This document shows, piece after piece, positions 14,055 to 22,660 of a DNA stretch of 64,000 bases (position 1 is the stretch's first letter; each line of letters starts with the position of its first letter). The notes under the pieces are model-generated. The model did no database searches and had not been told where the DNA came from. It saw nothing but the letters and a program-made list of their open reading frames with translations. The DNA is from a virus. The DNA lies in IMG/VR virus record IMGVR_UViG_3300005529_001094, positions 1 to 64,000 of that record. One strand, 5' to 3'. Made by a program: the position numbers and the translations under genes.

Positions 14055-14840
14055 ATGCTCCTGATCACGGGCGCGGACGTCCGAGCGATCCACGACACGG
14101 GTCGCGACGACGCCGCGCTCGCGCCATTTCTGGCGGTCACCGACGCATTCGACGACGCGTACCTTGCCTCGGCCGGCCTGACGAACGCCGTGCGGAAACA
14201 GGTGCAGGCGTTCCTGACGCTGCACTGGACGTACGTCGCCGACGTCGGCGTGCATTCGTCTCTGCGGGTCGACGACGTCACCGAGACGTTCACGTCATCG
14301 AAGAAGGAGCCGGGGCTCCGCGATTCGAACTTCGGCCGGACCGCGATCCTGCTCGACTCGAGCGGCGTGCTGCGCGAGGTCTCCGACACCAGGCCCAAGG
14401 CAGAGATCGAGATCTTCGGCCGCCCGTGCGCGCCGTGCGCGCCCGCGGCCAAGCCGGTCGAGTTCGACATCGAGTTGCCCTCGATCAACACGATGCCCCC
14501 GGGCCCGCTTACGCTCTACCTCGGGCCGGGCGGCTGGTCGTCGAGCGAGGACGACGTCTGGACGCCGGCGACTTACGCCGGGTCCATCGTCGCGATGTTC
14601 GGCACGGTCGACCAGAACCCCGGCGCGGGCGGGGTCGCATACACGCTGCGCCGCGCGCCGTCCGGGCAGGTCGGCTCGGATCAGACGATCGCGACGACGA
14701 TCGCGAATTCGGTGCGTGATTTCGGGGTCGACGGATCGGTCTCCTATAACGCCGGCGATCGATATGCGGTGAAGGTCGTTCTGGGTACCGGCGTGCCCGG
14801 GATGAACATGAACTTGACGCTGCGGTTCCGCCGCGGGTGA
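14055..14840 (+). CDS. two-part head-tail region protein
   Basis: A 261-residue protein. Residues 1-125 are helical and rich in Asp/Ala (DDAYLASAGLTNAVRKQVQAF), as in head-tail adaptor proteins. Residues 140-261 are beta-rich (PPGPLTLYLGPGGWSS to NMNLTLRFRRG) and look like a separate jelly-roll-type domain. It could be an adaptor carrying an exposed domain. It is the last gene before the signal-peptide island and has no strong ribosome site. Confidence 0.45.
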   Translation: MLLITGADVRAIHDTGRDDAALAPFLAVTDAFDDAYLASAGLTNAVRKQVQAFLTLHWTYVADVGVHSSLRVDDVTETFTSSKKEPGLRDSNFGRTAILLDSSGVLREVSDTRPKAEIEIFGRPCAPCAPAAKPVEFDIELPSINTMPPGPLTLYLGPGGWSSSEDDVWTPATYAGSIVAMFGTVDQNPGAGGVAYTLRRAPSGQVGSDQTIATTIANSVRDFGVDGSVSYNAGDRYAVKVVLGTGVPGMNMNLTLRFRRG

Positions 14841-14853
14841 GGAGGGGGTGGCG

Positions 14854-15615
14854 ATGACGATCTGGGGAATGAGGCGGTGGGTGCGGCGTGCGCCGTTCGT
14901 GGCGGGGCTGCTGGTCGCGGTGTCAGTGCTCGGGAATCCGATGTCGGCGGCCGCGTTCGACATCACGTCGGGTGGCGGCCTGCGGCGGAACTCGAGCAAC
15001 CCCGAGAGGTACGAGGTCGACCCGACCGCGAACTTCACGTGGACCGGCACGCACAACTTTACGTCGGGCGTGCTCCGCGTACCCAACAGCACGACCCTCC
15101 CTGGCACATGCGCGGTTGGCGACGTCTACATGGACACCGACGCGACGTCGGGCCAGCGCATCTACGCCTGCGAGTCGACAAACACCTGGGTGCTGCAGGG
15201 TGACGGCACGAGCGCCGGACTGACGTCGGTCGCGATCCCGATTTCCTCGGAGACCCCGCTCGCTGGCATGGGGGCGAGTGCCACGCGGTACATGGACCTC
15301 ACTGGCCGCTTCTACACGAACGAGAGCGACTGCCGGCGGCCCCTCAAGGATCGCACGATCAATCGCCTCTCCCTGCTCATGACGACTGCGCAGACTGCCT
15401 CGAACGTCACGTTCCAAGTTGGCGCAGGCGCATGCACGGGCGCGCTCACCTACGACGGCTCGTCCGTGACGATCAACGCGACCGCGAACACGCCGACCGA
15501 GGGGAGCAATGCGGCCAAGACCACCACCGGTCTGCAATGCTTCTGCATCAAGATCACGAGCGGCGGCTCAGCTGTAACCGACGGCTACGTCGGGGGCTCG
15601 TACGTCGAGAGCTGA
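14854..15615 (+). CDS. secreted virion-region protein 1 (signal peptide)
   Basis: A 253-residue protein with a Sec signal: positive start MTIWGMRRWVRR, hydrophobic core PFVAGLLVAVSVLG, and likely cleavage after SAAA. The mature part is beta-rich with YMDTDATSGQRIYACESTNTW, a fragment seen in phage and bacterial surface proteins, and paired Cys residues that suggest disulfides. ATG 14854 follows GGAGGGGG. It is first of four consecutive exported proteins placed between capsid and head-tail joining genes. Role unknown: host surface, decoration or receptor masking. Confidence 0.6.
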   Translation: MTIWGMRRWVRRAPFVAGLLVAVSVLGNPMSAAAFDITSGGGLRRNSSNPERYEVDPTANFTWTGTHNFTSGVLRVPNSTTLPGTCAVGDVYMDTDATSGQRIYACESTNTWVLQGDGTSAGLTSVAIPISSETPLAGMGASATRYMDLTGRFYTNESDCRRPLKDRTINRLSLLMTTAQTASNVTFQVGAGACTGALTYDGSSVTINATANTPTEGSNAAKTTTGLQCFCIKITSGGSAVTDGYVGGSYVES

Positions 15616-15618
15616 TGC

Positions 15619-17271
15619 GTGCGTTTCGCAGCCATCATCACAGCGCTGGCGCTGGGCCTCTGCTCGGCGCCAGCGCTGGCGCTCGAAGACTCCGTCTACG
15701 TCAAGACGATCGCGAAGGGTCTTCAGGTCACCGGGCTCGACGACACCCGCACCGACTCTAGCGTTGCGTCGCAGCTGACGGGTGGCGTCGACGAGACGAT
15801 CGACAACACCTACGAGGCCTTCCGGTTCGCCACCGGCACGAGCGGCACCGCGGGCTCGAAGTACAACGGCGTCCGCATCTGGGTGAAGAAGACCGGCTCG
15901 CCGGCCGCTACCGACTACATCGAGCTCCGCGTCTACACGAACTCGGGCAGCAGCAAACCGAACACCGAGGTCACGGCGAACTTCGCGGTCGCGCGGCCGC
16001 GCCTCTCGATGGCGAACGTTTCGACGTCGCTCGCGTCGTTCGACTTCGGCCTTCCGTACGCGCTCTCCGACTCGACCACCTACTGGGTCGTCATCAAGAA
16101 GAGCCTCACCGCGGGCACTGTCGTCATCGACCGGCGCTCGAGCGGGACCGGGCTCTATGCGTTCTCGTCGGACGCCTCCACGTGGACGCTCGAGAACTCC
16201 AAGGAGCCGGCCTACGCGTTCCTGACGGCGCCGAGCACGATCGTCAAGCCGACGACGGACATCGGGTACGCGATCGACGCCGCTGGCGCCGGGCTCACCG
16301 TGCGCGCGACGGGCACCCGTCTACCGGCGGTCGCCGGCATCGGGACGGACAGCTACGGACTCTTCGCGCAGTCGACCAACGGCTCGCCGCTCGCCGCAGT
16401 AACCGCGGCCGGCGCCGGCGTCGAGGTTGATGCGACCGGTCTCCTGCAGTCGATCGGCGGCGGCGGGATCCTCGCCACCAAGATGAACGGCACGGCGGTC
16501 GATGACGACCGCTACTACCAGTGGGACTGCAACACCAACGGGCCGGGGACACCCGGCGCCGACAAGATGAGCGGCTACTGCGTCGTCGGTAGCCCGGACC
16601 GCTGGTACGTCAAGAACGACGCCGGGACGCTCTTCGCGCCGCCGCCGGCGTGCTCGACGGTCACGCAGGGGTCGGGCGAGACCTGCCTCACGACGAAGGG
16701 GCAGTTCGCAACCGGCCGCGGGAGCACGACAGCCGCGGGGACAACGTCACCGGGCGCGGACGGCACGTACAAGCAGGCCGACTCCTCGGCGGGCGATGGC
16801 TGGGCGGACAAGCTGCCGTACATTCTCGACACCGTCAAGCAGCGCACGGTGGCAACGAACCGCGGCGGCACATCCACGGCCTCCGACGACGACGACGGCG
16901 GCGCCGGTCCCGACCTGACCTTCAGCGCCGCCGCGAACACCACGTACATCGTCGAGCTCGATGCCCTGTACACCGCCGCCGGCACCACGACGGATCTCAA
17001 GCTCGGGTGGAACATCCCGGCCAGCGCCACGGTCGAGGGCGTCGCCTTTGGAACGACTGGAACCGCGAACGACGGCGGCCGCACCAACTCCGACAGCGGG
17101 ACGGTGGTGATCCAGCTGCTGAACGGCACGAACGGCGTGCGCGCCAAGGCGAAGATCGTCATCGCGGGAACGAGCGGAACGGTCGCGCTCTTCTGGTCAG
17201 GCAACTCCGGCTCCGGCACGTGCCAGATCGAGGCGGGCTCGACCCTGACCGTCTACCGGGTGCAGTCGTGA
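15619..17271 (+). CDS. secreted virion-region protein 2, large beta-sandwich protein
   Basis: A 550-residue protein with a short signal (MRFAAIITALALGLCSAPALA). A beta-sandwich region (residues about 45-200: TDYIELRVYTNSGSSKPN, TTYWVVIKK) resembles lectin or carbohydrate-binding folds. A repetitive Gly/Ala region and a C-terminal beta domain (residues about 420-550) that looks like a TNF/C1q-like or tail-fibre head follow. The start is GTG, just after the preceding TGA. The domain order is that of a fibre or adhesin, but the export signal is unusual for a virion protein. Confidence 0.55.
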   Translation: MRFAAIITALALGLCSAPALALEDSVYVKTIAKGLQVTGLDDTRTDSSVASQLTGGVDETIDNTYEAFRFATGTSGTAGSKYNGVRIWVKKTGSPAATDYIELRVYTNSGSSKPNTEVTANFAVARPRLSMANVSTSLASFDFGLPYALSDSTTYWVVIKKSLTAGTVVIDRRSSGTGLYAFSSDASTWTLENSKEPAYAFLTAPSTIVKPTTDIGYAIDAAGAGLTVRATGTRLPAVAGIGTDSYGLFAQSTNGSPLAAVTAAGAGVEVDATGLLQSIGGGGILATKMNGTAVDDDRYYQWDCNTNGPGTPGADKMSGYCVVGSPDRWYVKNDAGTLFAPPPACSTVTQGSGETCLTTKGQFATGRGSTTAAGTTSPGADGTYKQADSSAGDGWADKLPYILDTVKQRTVATNRGGTSTASDDDDGGAGPDLTFSAAANTTYIVELDALYTAAGTTTDLKLGWNIPASATVEGVAFGTTGTANDGGRTNSDSGTVVIQLLNGTNGVRAKAKIVIAGTSGTVALFWSGNSGSGTCQIEAGSTLTVYRVQS

Positions 17272-18167
17272 TCGCGCATGTGCTGCGAGCCATCTTCGCG
17301 GTGCTCGTCGGTGCCGGCGTCGTGGCGGCCGCCGTAGCGCAAGGCGGGGTGGCGCAGGGCGGACGCACCGGAGACCAGAAGCGCGGTGTGCTTGCGAAGG
17401 ACTGGTGCCAGAGCTCACTGACGGTCATGTGCCAGCCGCTCGAGGAGGACACGACGGCGACGCGCGTGAACGTCGCGCCCAGCGGCTCGAATTATAACCT
17501 GACGCCCAACGGCTCGATTTCACGCGACGGGACGCTTTTCGTCGAGGGGTCGTATTCGAACGTCTTCCCGGCCGCCCCGATGCGGTACTTGTCGTGCACC
17601 GACGCAACGTGCTCCAACCTCGACTTCTCGGGCGCCTTCTCCGCGGGCGCCGCGTTCCGCTCTACGCTCCTCGGCCAGTCCCACGTCATCATGGGAAAGT
17701 GGAACAACAGCGACGGCACGGGGTGGGCCCTCGTCGTTGGAATGACCACGCTCGGCAAGGTGCAGAGCTTCATCGGCAACACCACCGACCAGCACTCGAC
17801 CGTCCTCGCGAGCGGACGCTGGTACGAGCTCGGGATGTCGTTCAGCGGGTCTGTCGTCAAGACGTACGTGGATGGGTCCGGGACGAGTGGCACGTCCGCC
17901 ACGATCACCACGAACAGCCTCGACTTCGAGGCCGGCGACGACGGCCGGACCGGAACCGGGCTCGCGGCCAACCTCGACATCCTGTGGGCGGCCTCGGTTA
18001 ACATGAGCGCTGCGGGCCAGTGTCGCGTCGCGTCATGTGGCTACCGGAATCAATACGGTTGCTTGTGTGACGCCGGCAATACCGCCTCTTTCCTCTTCAA
18101 GGGTCGCAATGCAGATGCCGGTGGGTGTACACTCCCCGGCGACTGTTACGCCGACGACCCGGCATAG
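17268..18167 (+). CDS. secreted LamG-like lectin-fold protein 3
   Basis: A 299-residue protein with a hydrophobic N-terminal signal (HVLRAIFAVLVGAGVVAAAVA). The mature part has the alternating pattern of a concanavalin/LamG fold: HVIMGKWNNSDGTGWALVVG, GRWYELGMSFSGSVVKTYVDG, then a Cys-rich end with at least eight Cys that would form disulfides. The GTG start overlaps the previous TGA (GTGA). Carbohydrate binding at a cell or virion surface is the most reasonable guess. Confidence 0.55.
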   Translation: MIAHVLRAIFAVLVGAGVVAAAVAQGGVAQGGRTGDQKRGVLAKDWCQSSLTVMCQPLEEDTTATRVNVAPSGSNYNLTPNGSISRDGTLFVEGSYSNVFPAAPMRYLSCTDATCSNLDFSGAFSAGAAFRSTLLGQSHVIMGKWNNSDGTGWALVVGMTTLGKVQSFIGNTTDQHSTVLASGRWYELGMSFSGSVVKTYVDGSGTSGTSATITTNSLDFEAGDDGRTGTGLAANLDILWAASVNMSAAGQCRVASCGYRNQYGCLCDAGNTASFLFKGRNADAGGCTLPGDCYADDPA

Positions 18168-18176
18168 GAGGAAGCG

Positions 18177-19202
18177 ATGAGGCTGTTTCTTGCATTGATG
18201 CTATTGACACTGTCCACTGCCGCGCACGCAGCGGCGACGTGCTCTGCGCGCATCGACCACAAGACGGGCGTCGTCAAGGTCAGTGCCAGCGGTGTTTCCG
18301 GCACCTCGGTCACGTGGGGCGAGGCGCCCGGCGGCCCGTACCCGAACTCCTTCTACGTCAGTGCTGGACAGGTCAGCTGCTTTGCGCCGGCGGCCGACGG
18401 CAAGGGGGTTATGGGCAGCTGTCAGATCGACCAGCTGGATGCCGACGCACGGATTCCGACGGTCGACTGCATGATCTACGTCAAGGATGCCGGCGCCGAG
18501 TGCGCGGCGCACATCAAGTTCTGCTCGCCGCAGCTCGATGGACTCGGCGGCGCGGACGGCGCGAAGCTCGACTACGTACTAGCGCACACCGAGACCGGTC
18601 CCGACCCCATCACCGGCGTCCCGACCGTCAAGCTCAAAGGGGCGAATCTTCAGATCGTCAACAATGTCGGCGAAACCGAGTCGTCTGACGGCACGGGGAA
18701 CCTGATTCTGGGCGGCAACGGGTGGGACAAGCAAGGAACGCCCGTGCGCAACGGCTCGCATTCCCTGATCATCGGCGAAAACGCGCAGTGGTCGGGGTGG
18801 ACAAACCTCAACGTCGGCGACAACAACCGGACCTTCGGCGACACCTCGGTCGGTATCGGCCTCGATCACGTCGTCACTGGCTTCTACAACACGCAGGTTG
18901 GCGGCATCGGGAACACCGTTGGCGGCGCGCCGATTGATGGCGGCGGCCCGATTGGGGTTACCGGCGTCGGCGGGTCGGGCAATACGTGCATGTCGTACGT
19001 CGGCGGCTGCATTCTCTCGCGCAACTCGACCACGACCGGGATCCAGGCCGGCGTGTACAACTCCGACAGCACAACGGTCGCGGCCGAGGGTGCGGCGACC
19101 TTCAACACCAAGAACGTGACCGTCGCGGCCAGCGCGACCGGGGCCACCGTCAAGGGCAAGGTCGGCGGCGCGCCGATCACGCAGGCGTTTCTCAACCAAT
19201 GA
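18177..19202 (+). CDS. secreted YadA-head-like beta-roll protein 4
   Basis: A 341-residue protein with a clear signal (MRLFLALMLLTLSTAAHA, cleavage before AATC). An N-terminal Cys-containing domain is followed, from about residue 180, by tandem N-x-x-x-G-x-x-x-x-G turns (GSHSLIIGENAQWSG, NLNVGDNNRTFGDTSVGIG). These match the left-handed beta-roll of YadA/Hia trimeric adhesin heads. Such proteins form host-surface adhesins in bacteria. In phages similar repeats occur in fibres. The signal-coding part contains a TTGACACTGTCC match to the operator-like element. Confidence 0.6.
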   Translation: MRLFLALMLLTLSTAAHAAATCSARIDHKTGVVKVSASGVSGTSVTWGEAPGGPYPNSFYVSAGQVSCFAPAADGKGVMGSCQIDQLDADARIPTVDCMIYVKDAGAECAAHIKFCSPQLDGLGGADGAKLDYVLAHTETGPDPITGVPTVKLKGANLQIVNNVGETESSDGTGNLILGGNGWDKQGTPVRNGSHSLIIGENAQWSGWTNLNVGDNNRTFGDTSVGIGLDHVVTGFYNTQVGGIGNTVGGAPIDGGGPIGVTGVGGSGNTCMSYVGGCILSRNSTTTGIQAGVYNSDSTTVAAEGAATFNTKNVTVAASATGATVKGKVGGAPITQAFLNQ

Positions 19203-19564
19203 GCAGTTACCTCGGATCATCGATCGAGCGCCTCCGCCGCCGGACGGGGTTCACCATCACCGTCAAGCGGAAGACGGGGGCGTTCAATCGCGTGACGGCG
19301 ACGCGGGCGTCGGGCGAGCAGTCTGTCTCGACGCCCGCGACGTACACCCGCGGGCTGCAGCGGAGCATCAAGGGAGACCCGCTCACGAGCGCGCAGGCGT
19401 ACTATGGCGTCCCGTCCGCGCCGTTCGTCGGCGTCTTCGAGCCGCGTGACTCGGACCTCGTGGTCGACGGCTCGAGCGAGTACCGCATCCTGTCCGTCGA
19501 GCCGCAGCGGCGCGGCGCGGACGTCGTCGGCTACCGGCTGTACGTCGGCGGAGTGGTGAGCTGA
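19199..19564 (+). CDS. head-tail joining protein
   Basis: A 121-residue protein with a basic N-terminal helix (SSIERLRRRTGFTITVKRKTG) and a beta-rich remainder ending in YRILSVEPQRRGADVVGYRLYVGG. It resembles head-closure/stopper proteins (gpFII or gp16 type) found before gp10-like and tail-terminator genes. ATG 19199 overlaps the previous stop, and its stop overlaps the next ATG. Function inferred from order and fold pattern. Confidence 0.55.
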   Translation: MSSYLGSSIERLRRRTGFTITVKRKTGAFNRVTATRASGEQSVSTPATYTRGLQRSIKGDPLTSAQAYYGVPSAPFVGVFEPRDSDLVVDGSSEYRILSVEPQRRGADVVGYRLYVGGVVS

Positions 19565-20022
19565 TGCCGACGATCGGCCTGGCAAAGTTCATCCGCGAGT
19601 CCGAAGCGATCAAGGTCGAGGGGCCCGAGCTCGTCGCCGAGGGATTCCGCGAGCTCGTCCGATTCTCGTTCGACCGCGTCGTGGAGAACTCGCCGACGGC
19701 CGACCCGGACGCGCCGGGCTCGGGGCGCCTCCGCGCTTCGTGGACGGCCGCGGCCGGCGCCCCCGACTACGAGTTCGCGCCGCTGCCGGCGGCCGGCGGC
19801 CGGATCCCGGCGCCCAGGACGCCCGCACTCGCCGACGTCGACCTCGGCGACGAGGTGTTCATCGCCAACGGGTCGCCGTGCGTCTCGACGGTGAACGACC
19901 GGACCGCGTTCGTGGACGCGAACATCGAGGCGACCCAGGCGAAGGCGGAAGAGATCGCGGCGCGGCTCTCGAACCGCGAGATCTCCGGCGCGCGCGCGAT
20001 CCAGCGTGCGAAGGCGGCCTGA
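19564..20022 (+). CDS. HK97 gp10-like neck/tail completion protein
   Basis: A 152-residue protein with a helical start (FIRESEAIKVEGPELVAEGFRELV) and VENSPTADPDAPGSGRLRASW, the typical V-x-x-T-P-V-D-T-G-x-L-x-x-S-W pattern of gp10-like proteins. The helical end is RLSNREISGARAIQRAKAA. This family completes the neck or tail terminator region. It is coupled to both neighbours by overlap or a 3-nt gap. Confidence 0.7.
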   Translation: MPTIGLAKFIRESEAIKVEGPELVAEGFRELVRFSFDRVVENSPTADPDAPGSGRLRASWTAAAGAPDYEFAPLPAAGGRIPAPRTPALADVDLGDEVFIANGSPCVSTVNDRTAFVDANIEATQAKAEEIAARLSNREISGARAIQRAKAA

Positions 20023-20025
20023 GCC

Positions 20026-20454
20026 ATGGCAGACACGCAACGCATCCAGCAAGCGATTCGCTCACGCATCGAAACGCTCGTAGTCGCGCCGAACCCGAGC
20101 ATTCTCTGGTTCTACCGCTGGCAGCAGCGCGAGTACGCCGGCCTCACGGTCTCGCACGTGATCACCGACATCGTGCCATCCGAGTCGAAGCAGGTCGCCA
20201 TGGGATCACCGCGGCTGTTCCGGACGCGGGGCATTCTGGCGTTCCGGATCGCGACGCCGCTCGACTCGGGCTCCGGTCCGAACGAGGCGATCGGCGACCT
20301 GATCGAGCCGCATTTCCTTGCTCTGGTGGACACGAGCACCGACCCGCCGATCCGGTACCGGAAGCCGTACTGGTCGCCGTGGGAGGTGCCGGACGAGTCC
20401 ATGTACATCGGGCGCCTCGTCGTGCCCTGGCAAGCCGACACGAACGAGCCGTAG
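20026..20454 (+). CDS. probable tail terminator protein
   Basis: A 142-residue alpha-beta protein (IQQAIRSRIETLVVAPNPSI to YIGRLVVPWQADTN) of the size of gpU-like or DUF4128 tail terminators. Its place, directly after the gp10-like gene and before the major tail protein, is the classical place for the ring that caps the tail tube. No catalytic motif is expected. A 140-nt regulatory gap follows it. Confidence 0.6.
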   Translation: MADTQRIQQAIRSRIETLVVAPNPSILWFYRWQQREYAGLTVSHVITDIVPSESKQVAMGSPRLFRTRGILAFRIATPLDSGSGPNEAIGDLIEPHFLALVDTSTDPPIRYRKPYWSPWEVPDESMYIGRLVVPWQADTNEP

Positions 20455-20475
20455 CCGCGAAGCGCGGCCGGGAAA

Positions 20476-20510
20476 TAGGGCGATCGATTGATCTAATCGG
20501 TCGTTTGAAC
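20476..20510 (+). repeat. late-operon intergenic repeat, copy 3
   Basis: TAGGGCGATCGATTGATCTA followed by ATCGGTCGTTTGAAC. It shares its left half with copies 1 and 2 and its right end (CGTTTGAAC) with copy 2. It lies 86 nt before the major tail protein gene and 15 nt before a perfect palindromic operator-like element. Confidence 0.5.
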
Positions 20511-20524
20511 TAGAGGTAGGTAGG

Positions 20525-20543
20525 CCGTTGACAGTGTCAACGG
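20525..20543 (+). promoter_or_regulatory. perfect 19-bp palindrome of the TTGACA family
   Basis: CCGTTGACAGTGTCAACGG, a perfect palindrome around one central base. It is the most symmetric member of the TTGACAnTGTCAA family in this window and lies 52 nt before the major tail protein start. Symmetry of this kind usually marks a site for a dimeric repressor. Confidence 0.6.
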
Positions 20544-20595
20544 AGAAAGGAGCGGAAATCAACGCGCCTCGGGTGGGCGGCGGGGGAGTGGGGAG

Positions 20596-21777
20596 ATGGC
20601 AGAGGCGGATACCTCAAACAGCAGATTCGCGATCGTCAAGGAGTCCTCGATCGGGGTGAATCCCGGGACGGGCGCGAAGTACATGCGGGGCACCTCCTTC
20701 TCCGGCCAGGAGAAGCAGAACCGCACCACCTCCGCGGAGGTGAACGGCAACCGCAATCCGCGCGAGAACGTGCGGACAAGCGCGAACCCCGAGGTCTCCG
20801 TCGACTTCGAGTTCTCGCCGAACAACCTCGACAACATCCTCGAGGGCGCGATGATGAGCGCCGCGTTCGCGGCCGCTCCGTCGCTCTTGACCGGCAACAT
20901 CCAGGCGGTCGCCGCCGGCCCCTCCTTCACCACGTCGGGCACGCCGTCGCTCGCGGGGATCGCGAAGGGTCAGTGGTTCCAGACTTCGACCTTCACCAAC
21001 GCAGCGAACAACGGATGGTTCCGCGCCGCCGCGGCCTCCACCTCCACCTCCGTCACGGTCGAGGCGGGCTCGGGTATCGTCGACGAGGCGAGCGCCTCCC
21101 GCAAGCTGCAGGTCTCCTCGCTGATCACGATCGGCACCACGCGCGTCAGCTTCTCCGCAGAGAAGCAGTTCCCCGACGTCAGCGTGTTCGAGCAGTTCAA
21201 CGGCCTCGTGATTGACCAGCTCTCGATGCGGTTCTCCGACGAGCAGATCATCACCGGCAGCATCAATTTCATGGGCACCAACTCGGTCGCCGCTGCGACC
21301 TCCACCGGCATGGGCACGGTGGCCGCGGCGGGCACCGAGCTGATCGCGGCGGCGGTCGACACTCTGCGCGGCCTGAAGGAGGGCTCGCTCGGCGCCGACG
21401 CCACGCACAAGCTCACCGAGCTCTCGCTGCAGATCTCGAACAAGGCTCGCGTGAAGCGCCAGATCACCGCGCTGAACCCCTTCGACATCGGAATCGGCGT
21501 CGCGGAAATCACGCTCCAGGCGACCCTCTACCTTCGCGACAAGAGCGTCATCGACAAGTTCCGGAACAACACGGTGACGCCGTTCTCGTGGCGGATCATC
21601 GGCCGCTCGGCGACCGACCCGTCCTACGTCTTCACCGTGCCGCAGGGCCGGATCACCGTCCTCGACGACCCGATCCCCGGCAACAGCCAGGACGCCTACC
21701 AGAACGTCACGATCGTCGCGGAGACGGACGCGAACAACATCGGGTTCCAGATCGACAAGATCATCGCGATCCCCTGA
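20596..21777 (+). CDS. major tail (tube) protein
   Basis: A 393-residue beta-rich protein that begins AEADTSNSRFAIVKESSIGVNPGT and contains PEVSVDFEFSPNNLDNILEGAM, the pattern of Phage_tail_tube_2-type proteins. A second part with AEKQFPDVSVFEQFNGLVIDQLSMRF is typical of long tail-tube proteins. It is followed by the chaperone pair and tape measure. It forms the stacked rings of the non-contractile tail. GGAGTGGGGAG precedes the ATG. Confidence 0.85.
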   Translation: MAEADTSNSRFAIVKESSIGVNPGTGAKYMRGTSFSGQEKQNRTTSAEVNGNRNPRENVRTSANPEVSVDFEFSPNNLDNILEGAMMSAAFAAAPSLLTGNIQAVAAGPSFTTSGTPSLAGIAKGQWFQTSTFTNAANNGWFRAAAASTSTSVTVEAGSGIVDEASASRKLQVSSLITIGTTRVSFSAEKQFPDVSVFEQFNGLVIDQLSMRFSDEQIITGSINFMGTNSVAAATSTGMGTVAAAGTELIAAAVDTLRGLKEGSLGADATHKLTELSLQISNKARVKRQITALNPFDIGIGVAEITLQATLYLRDKSVIDKFRNNTVTPFSWRIIGRSATDPSYVFTVPQGRITVLDDPIPGNSQDAYQNVTIVAETDANNIGFQIDKIIAIP

Positions 21778-21856
21778 TCGCGGCTGACTCGCTGCCGGCT
21801 ACTCGTCGCGGGGGCGGCGTGCGGCTCGGGTAGCAGCAGACCAAGAAGGTCAATCC

Positions 21857-22261
21857 ATGAATATCGGCATGCTGAAGTCCCCCATCTCGGACGAGGGCAC
21901 GATGACGGACCTCCCGGATTTCCCGGGGGTCCGCGTGTCCGTCCGGACCACGGACCATCCAGACTACCAGGGCTACATCGCGCGCGCGATCGAGCGCGAG
22001 CAGGCCGGCTCGCGGAACGGCAAGGTCGAGCCGAAGGTCCGCGACGAGATCGTCGCGAAGGCGACCGCGAAGCACCTCCTGATGGACTGGGAGGGCGTCA
22101 CGAGCGAGAGCGGCGAGGTTCTCCCGTTCGACCGGAAGCTGGTCACCGGCTGGGCGGAAGACCTCAAGAACTACGGTCGCTTCTTCGACCGCGTGCTGAG
22201 CGCGTCGGTCAAGGTCACGAACAGGATCGCCCAGGAGCGTGAAGATCTGGGAAACGACTGA
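21857..22261 (+). CDS. tail assembly chaperone (G-like)
   Basis: A 134-residue helical protein in the position of lambda gpG, between major tail protein and tape measure. It contains DLPDFPGVRVSVRTTDHPDYQGY and a helical second half (HLLMDWEGVTSESGEVLPF, FFDRVLSASVKV), the usual tail-chaperone pattern. Near its 3' end the in-phase heptamer G GGA AAC (22249-22255) allows a -1 shift into the next frame. The chaperone coats the tape measure while the tube polymerises. Confidence 0.82.
   Translation: MNIGMLKSPISDEGTMTDLPDFPGVRVSVRTTDHPDYQGYIARAIEREQAGSRNGKVEPKVRDEIVAKATAKHLLMDWEGVTSESGEVLPFDRKLVTGWAEDLKNYGRFFDRVLSASVKVTNRIAQEREDLGND
22249..22255 (+). promoter_or_regulatory. programmed -1 frameshift site GGGAAAC
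   Basis: The zero frame reads CTG GGA AAC GAC TGA, so the slippery heptamer is exactly in phase (X XXY YYZ). A -1 slip continues as CGA CTG ACG GAA into the downstream frame without meeting a stop, giving a fusion of 133 + 122 residues. This reproduces the lambda G/GT arrangement (GGGAAAG). Confidence 0.85.
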
Positions 22262-22623
22262 CGGAATGGGTCGAGCGCGTGCTGGAGCGATCCAGCATGA
22301 CGCCGGCCCAGCGTCGCAACACCGACAAGAGGGTCAGGGAAGGGCTCCCAGCTGAGCTGGGAGTCGTTCCGAAGCTCGACGGCGTTGCGGCGTACTACGC
22401 GAGACTCTGGACCGACCTTAGATCACACACCCCCTCCGAGCACCCCCTCTCCCTCAACGACCTCATCTCCTTCGTCGGTCGCGACGGTGCGTTCCACGTG
22501 CTCCCGCTCCTTCAGGCGATGGACGGGGCCCGCTTCGAGTTCATCGGCCGCAAGCGCGAAGCGGACATGAAGAGGCAGGAGGCGAGAACGAAGGCGGCCA
22601 GGTCGCGGGGACGGCGGAGGTAG
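22255..22623 (+). CDS. T-like extension of the tail chaperone (frameshift product GT)
   Basis: The 122-codon -1 frame reads RLTEWVERVLERSSMTPAQRR and ends in a very basic tail (KREADMKRQEARTKAARSRG). It is probably made only as a fusion to the preceding protein. A GTG at 22279 with no good ribosome site is the only internal start. It contains LSLNDLISFVGRDG and is helical, like other T domains that recruit the tail tube protein to the chaperone-tape complex. Confidence 0.8.
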   Translation, partial: RLTEWVERVLERSSMTPAQRRNTDKRVREGLPAELGVVPKLDGVAAYYARLWTDLRSHTPSEHPLSLNDLISFVGRDGAFHVLPLLQAMDGARFEFIGRKREADMKRQEARTKAARSRGRRR

Positions 22624-22660
22624 GGGGCGTGGCGGCGCGCGGCGAGGAGCGGCAGGTCTA

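Noticed and set aside
18204-18216. TTGACACTGTCCA as a promoter inside the fourth signal-peptide gene, and the similar one at 36154
   Set aside because: Both lie within codons for signal peptides (LLTLST, VLTMSI) where hydrophobic codons favour the match. Kept only as possible family members, not as separate regulatory features.
8377-20510. The CGATCGATTGA repeats as integrase attachment sites
   Set aside because: They lie far from the integrase, in late-gene gaps, and have three diverged copies, which fits regulatory sites better.
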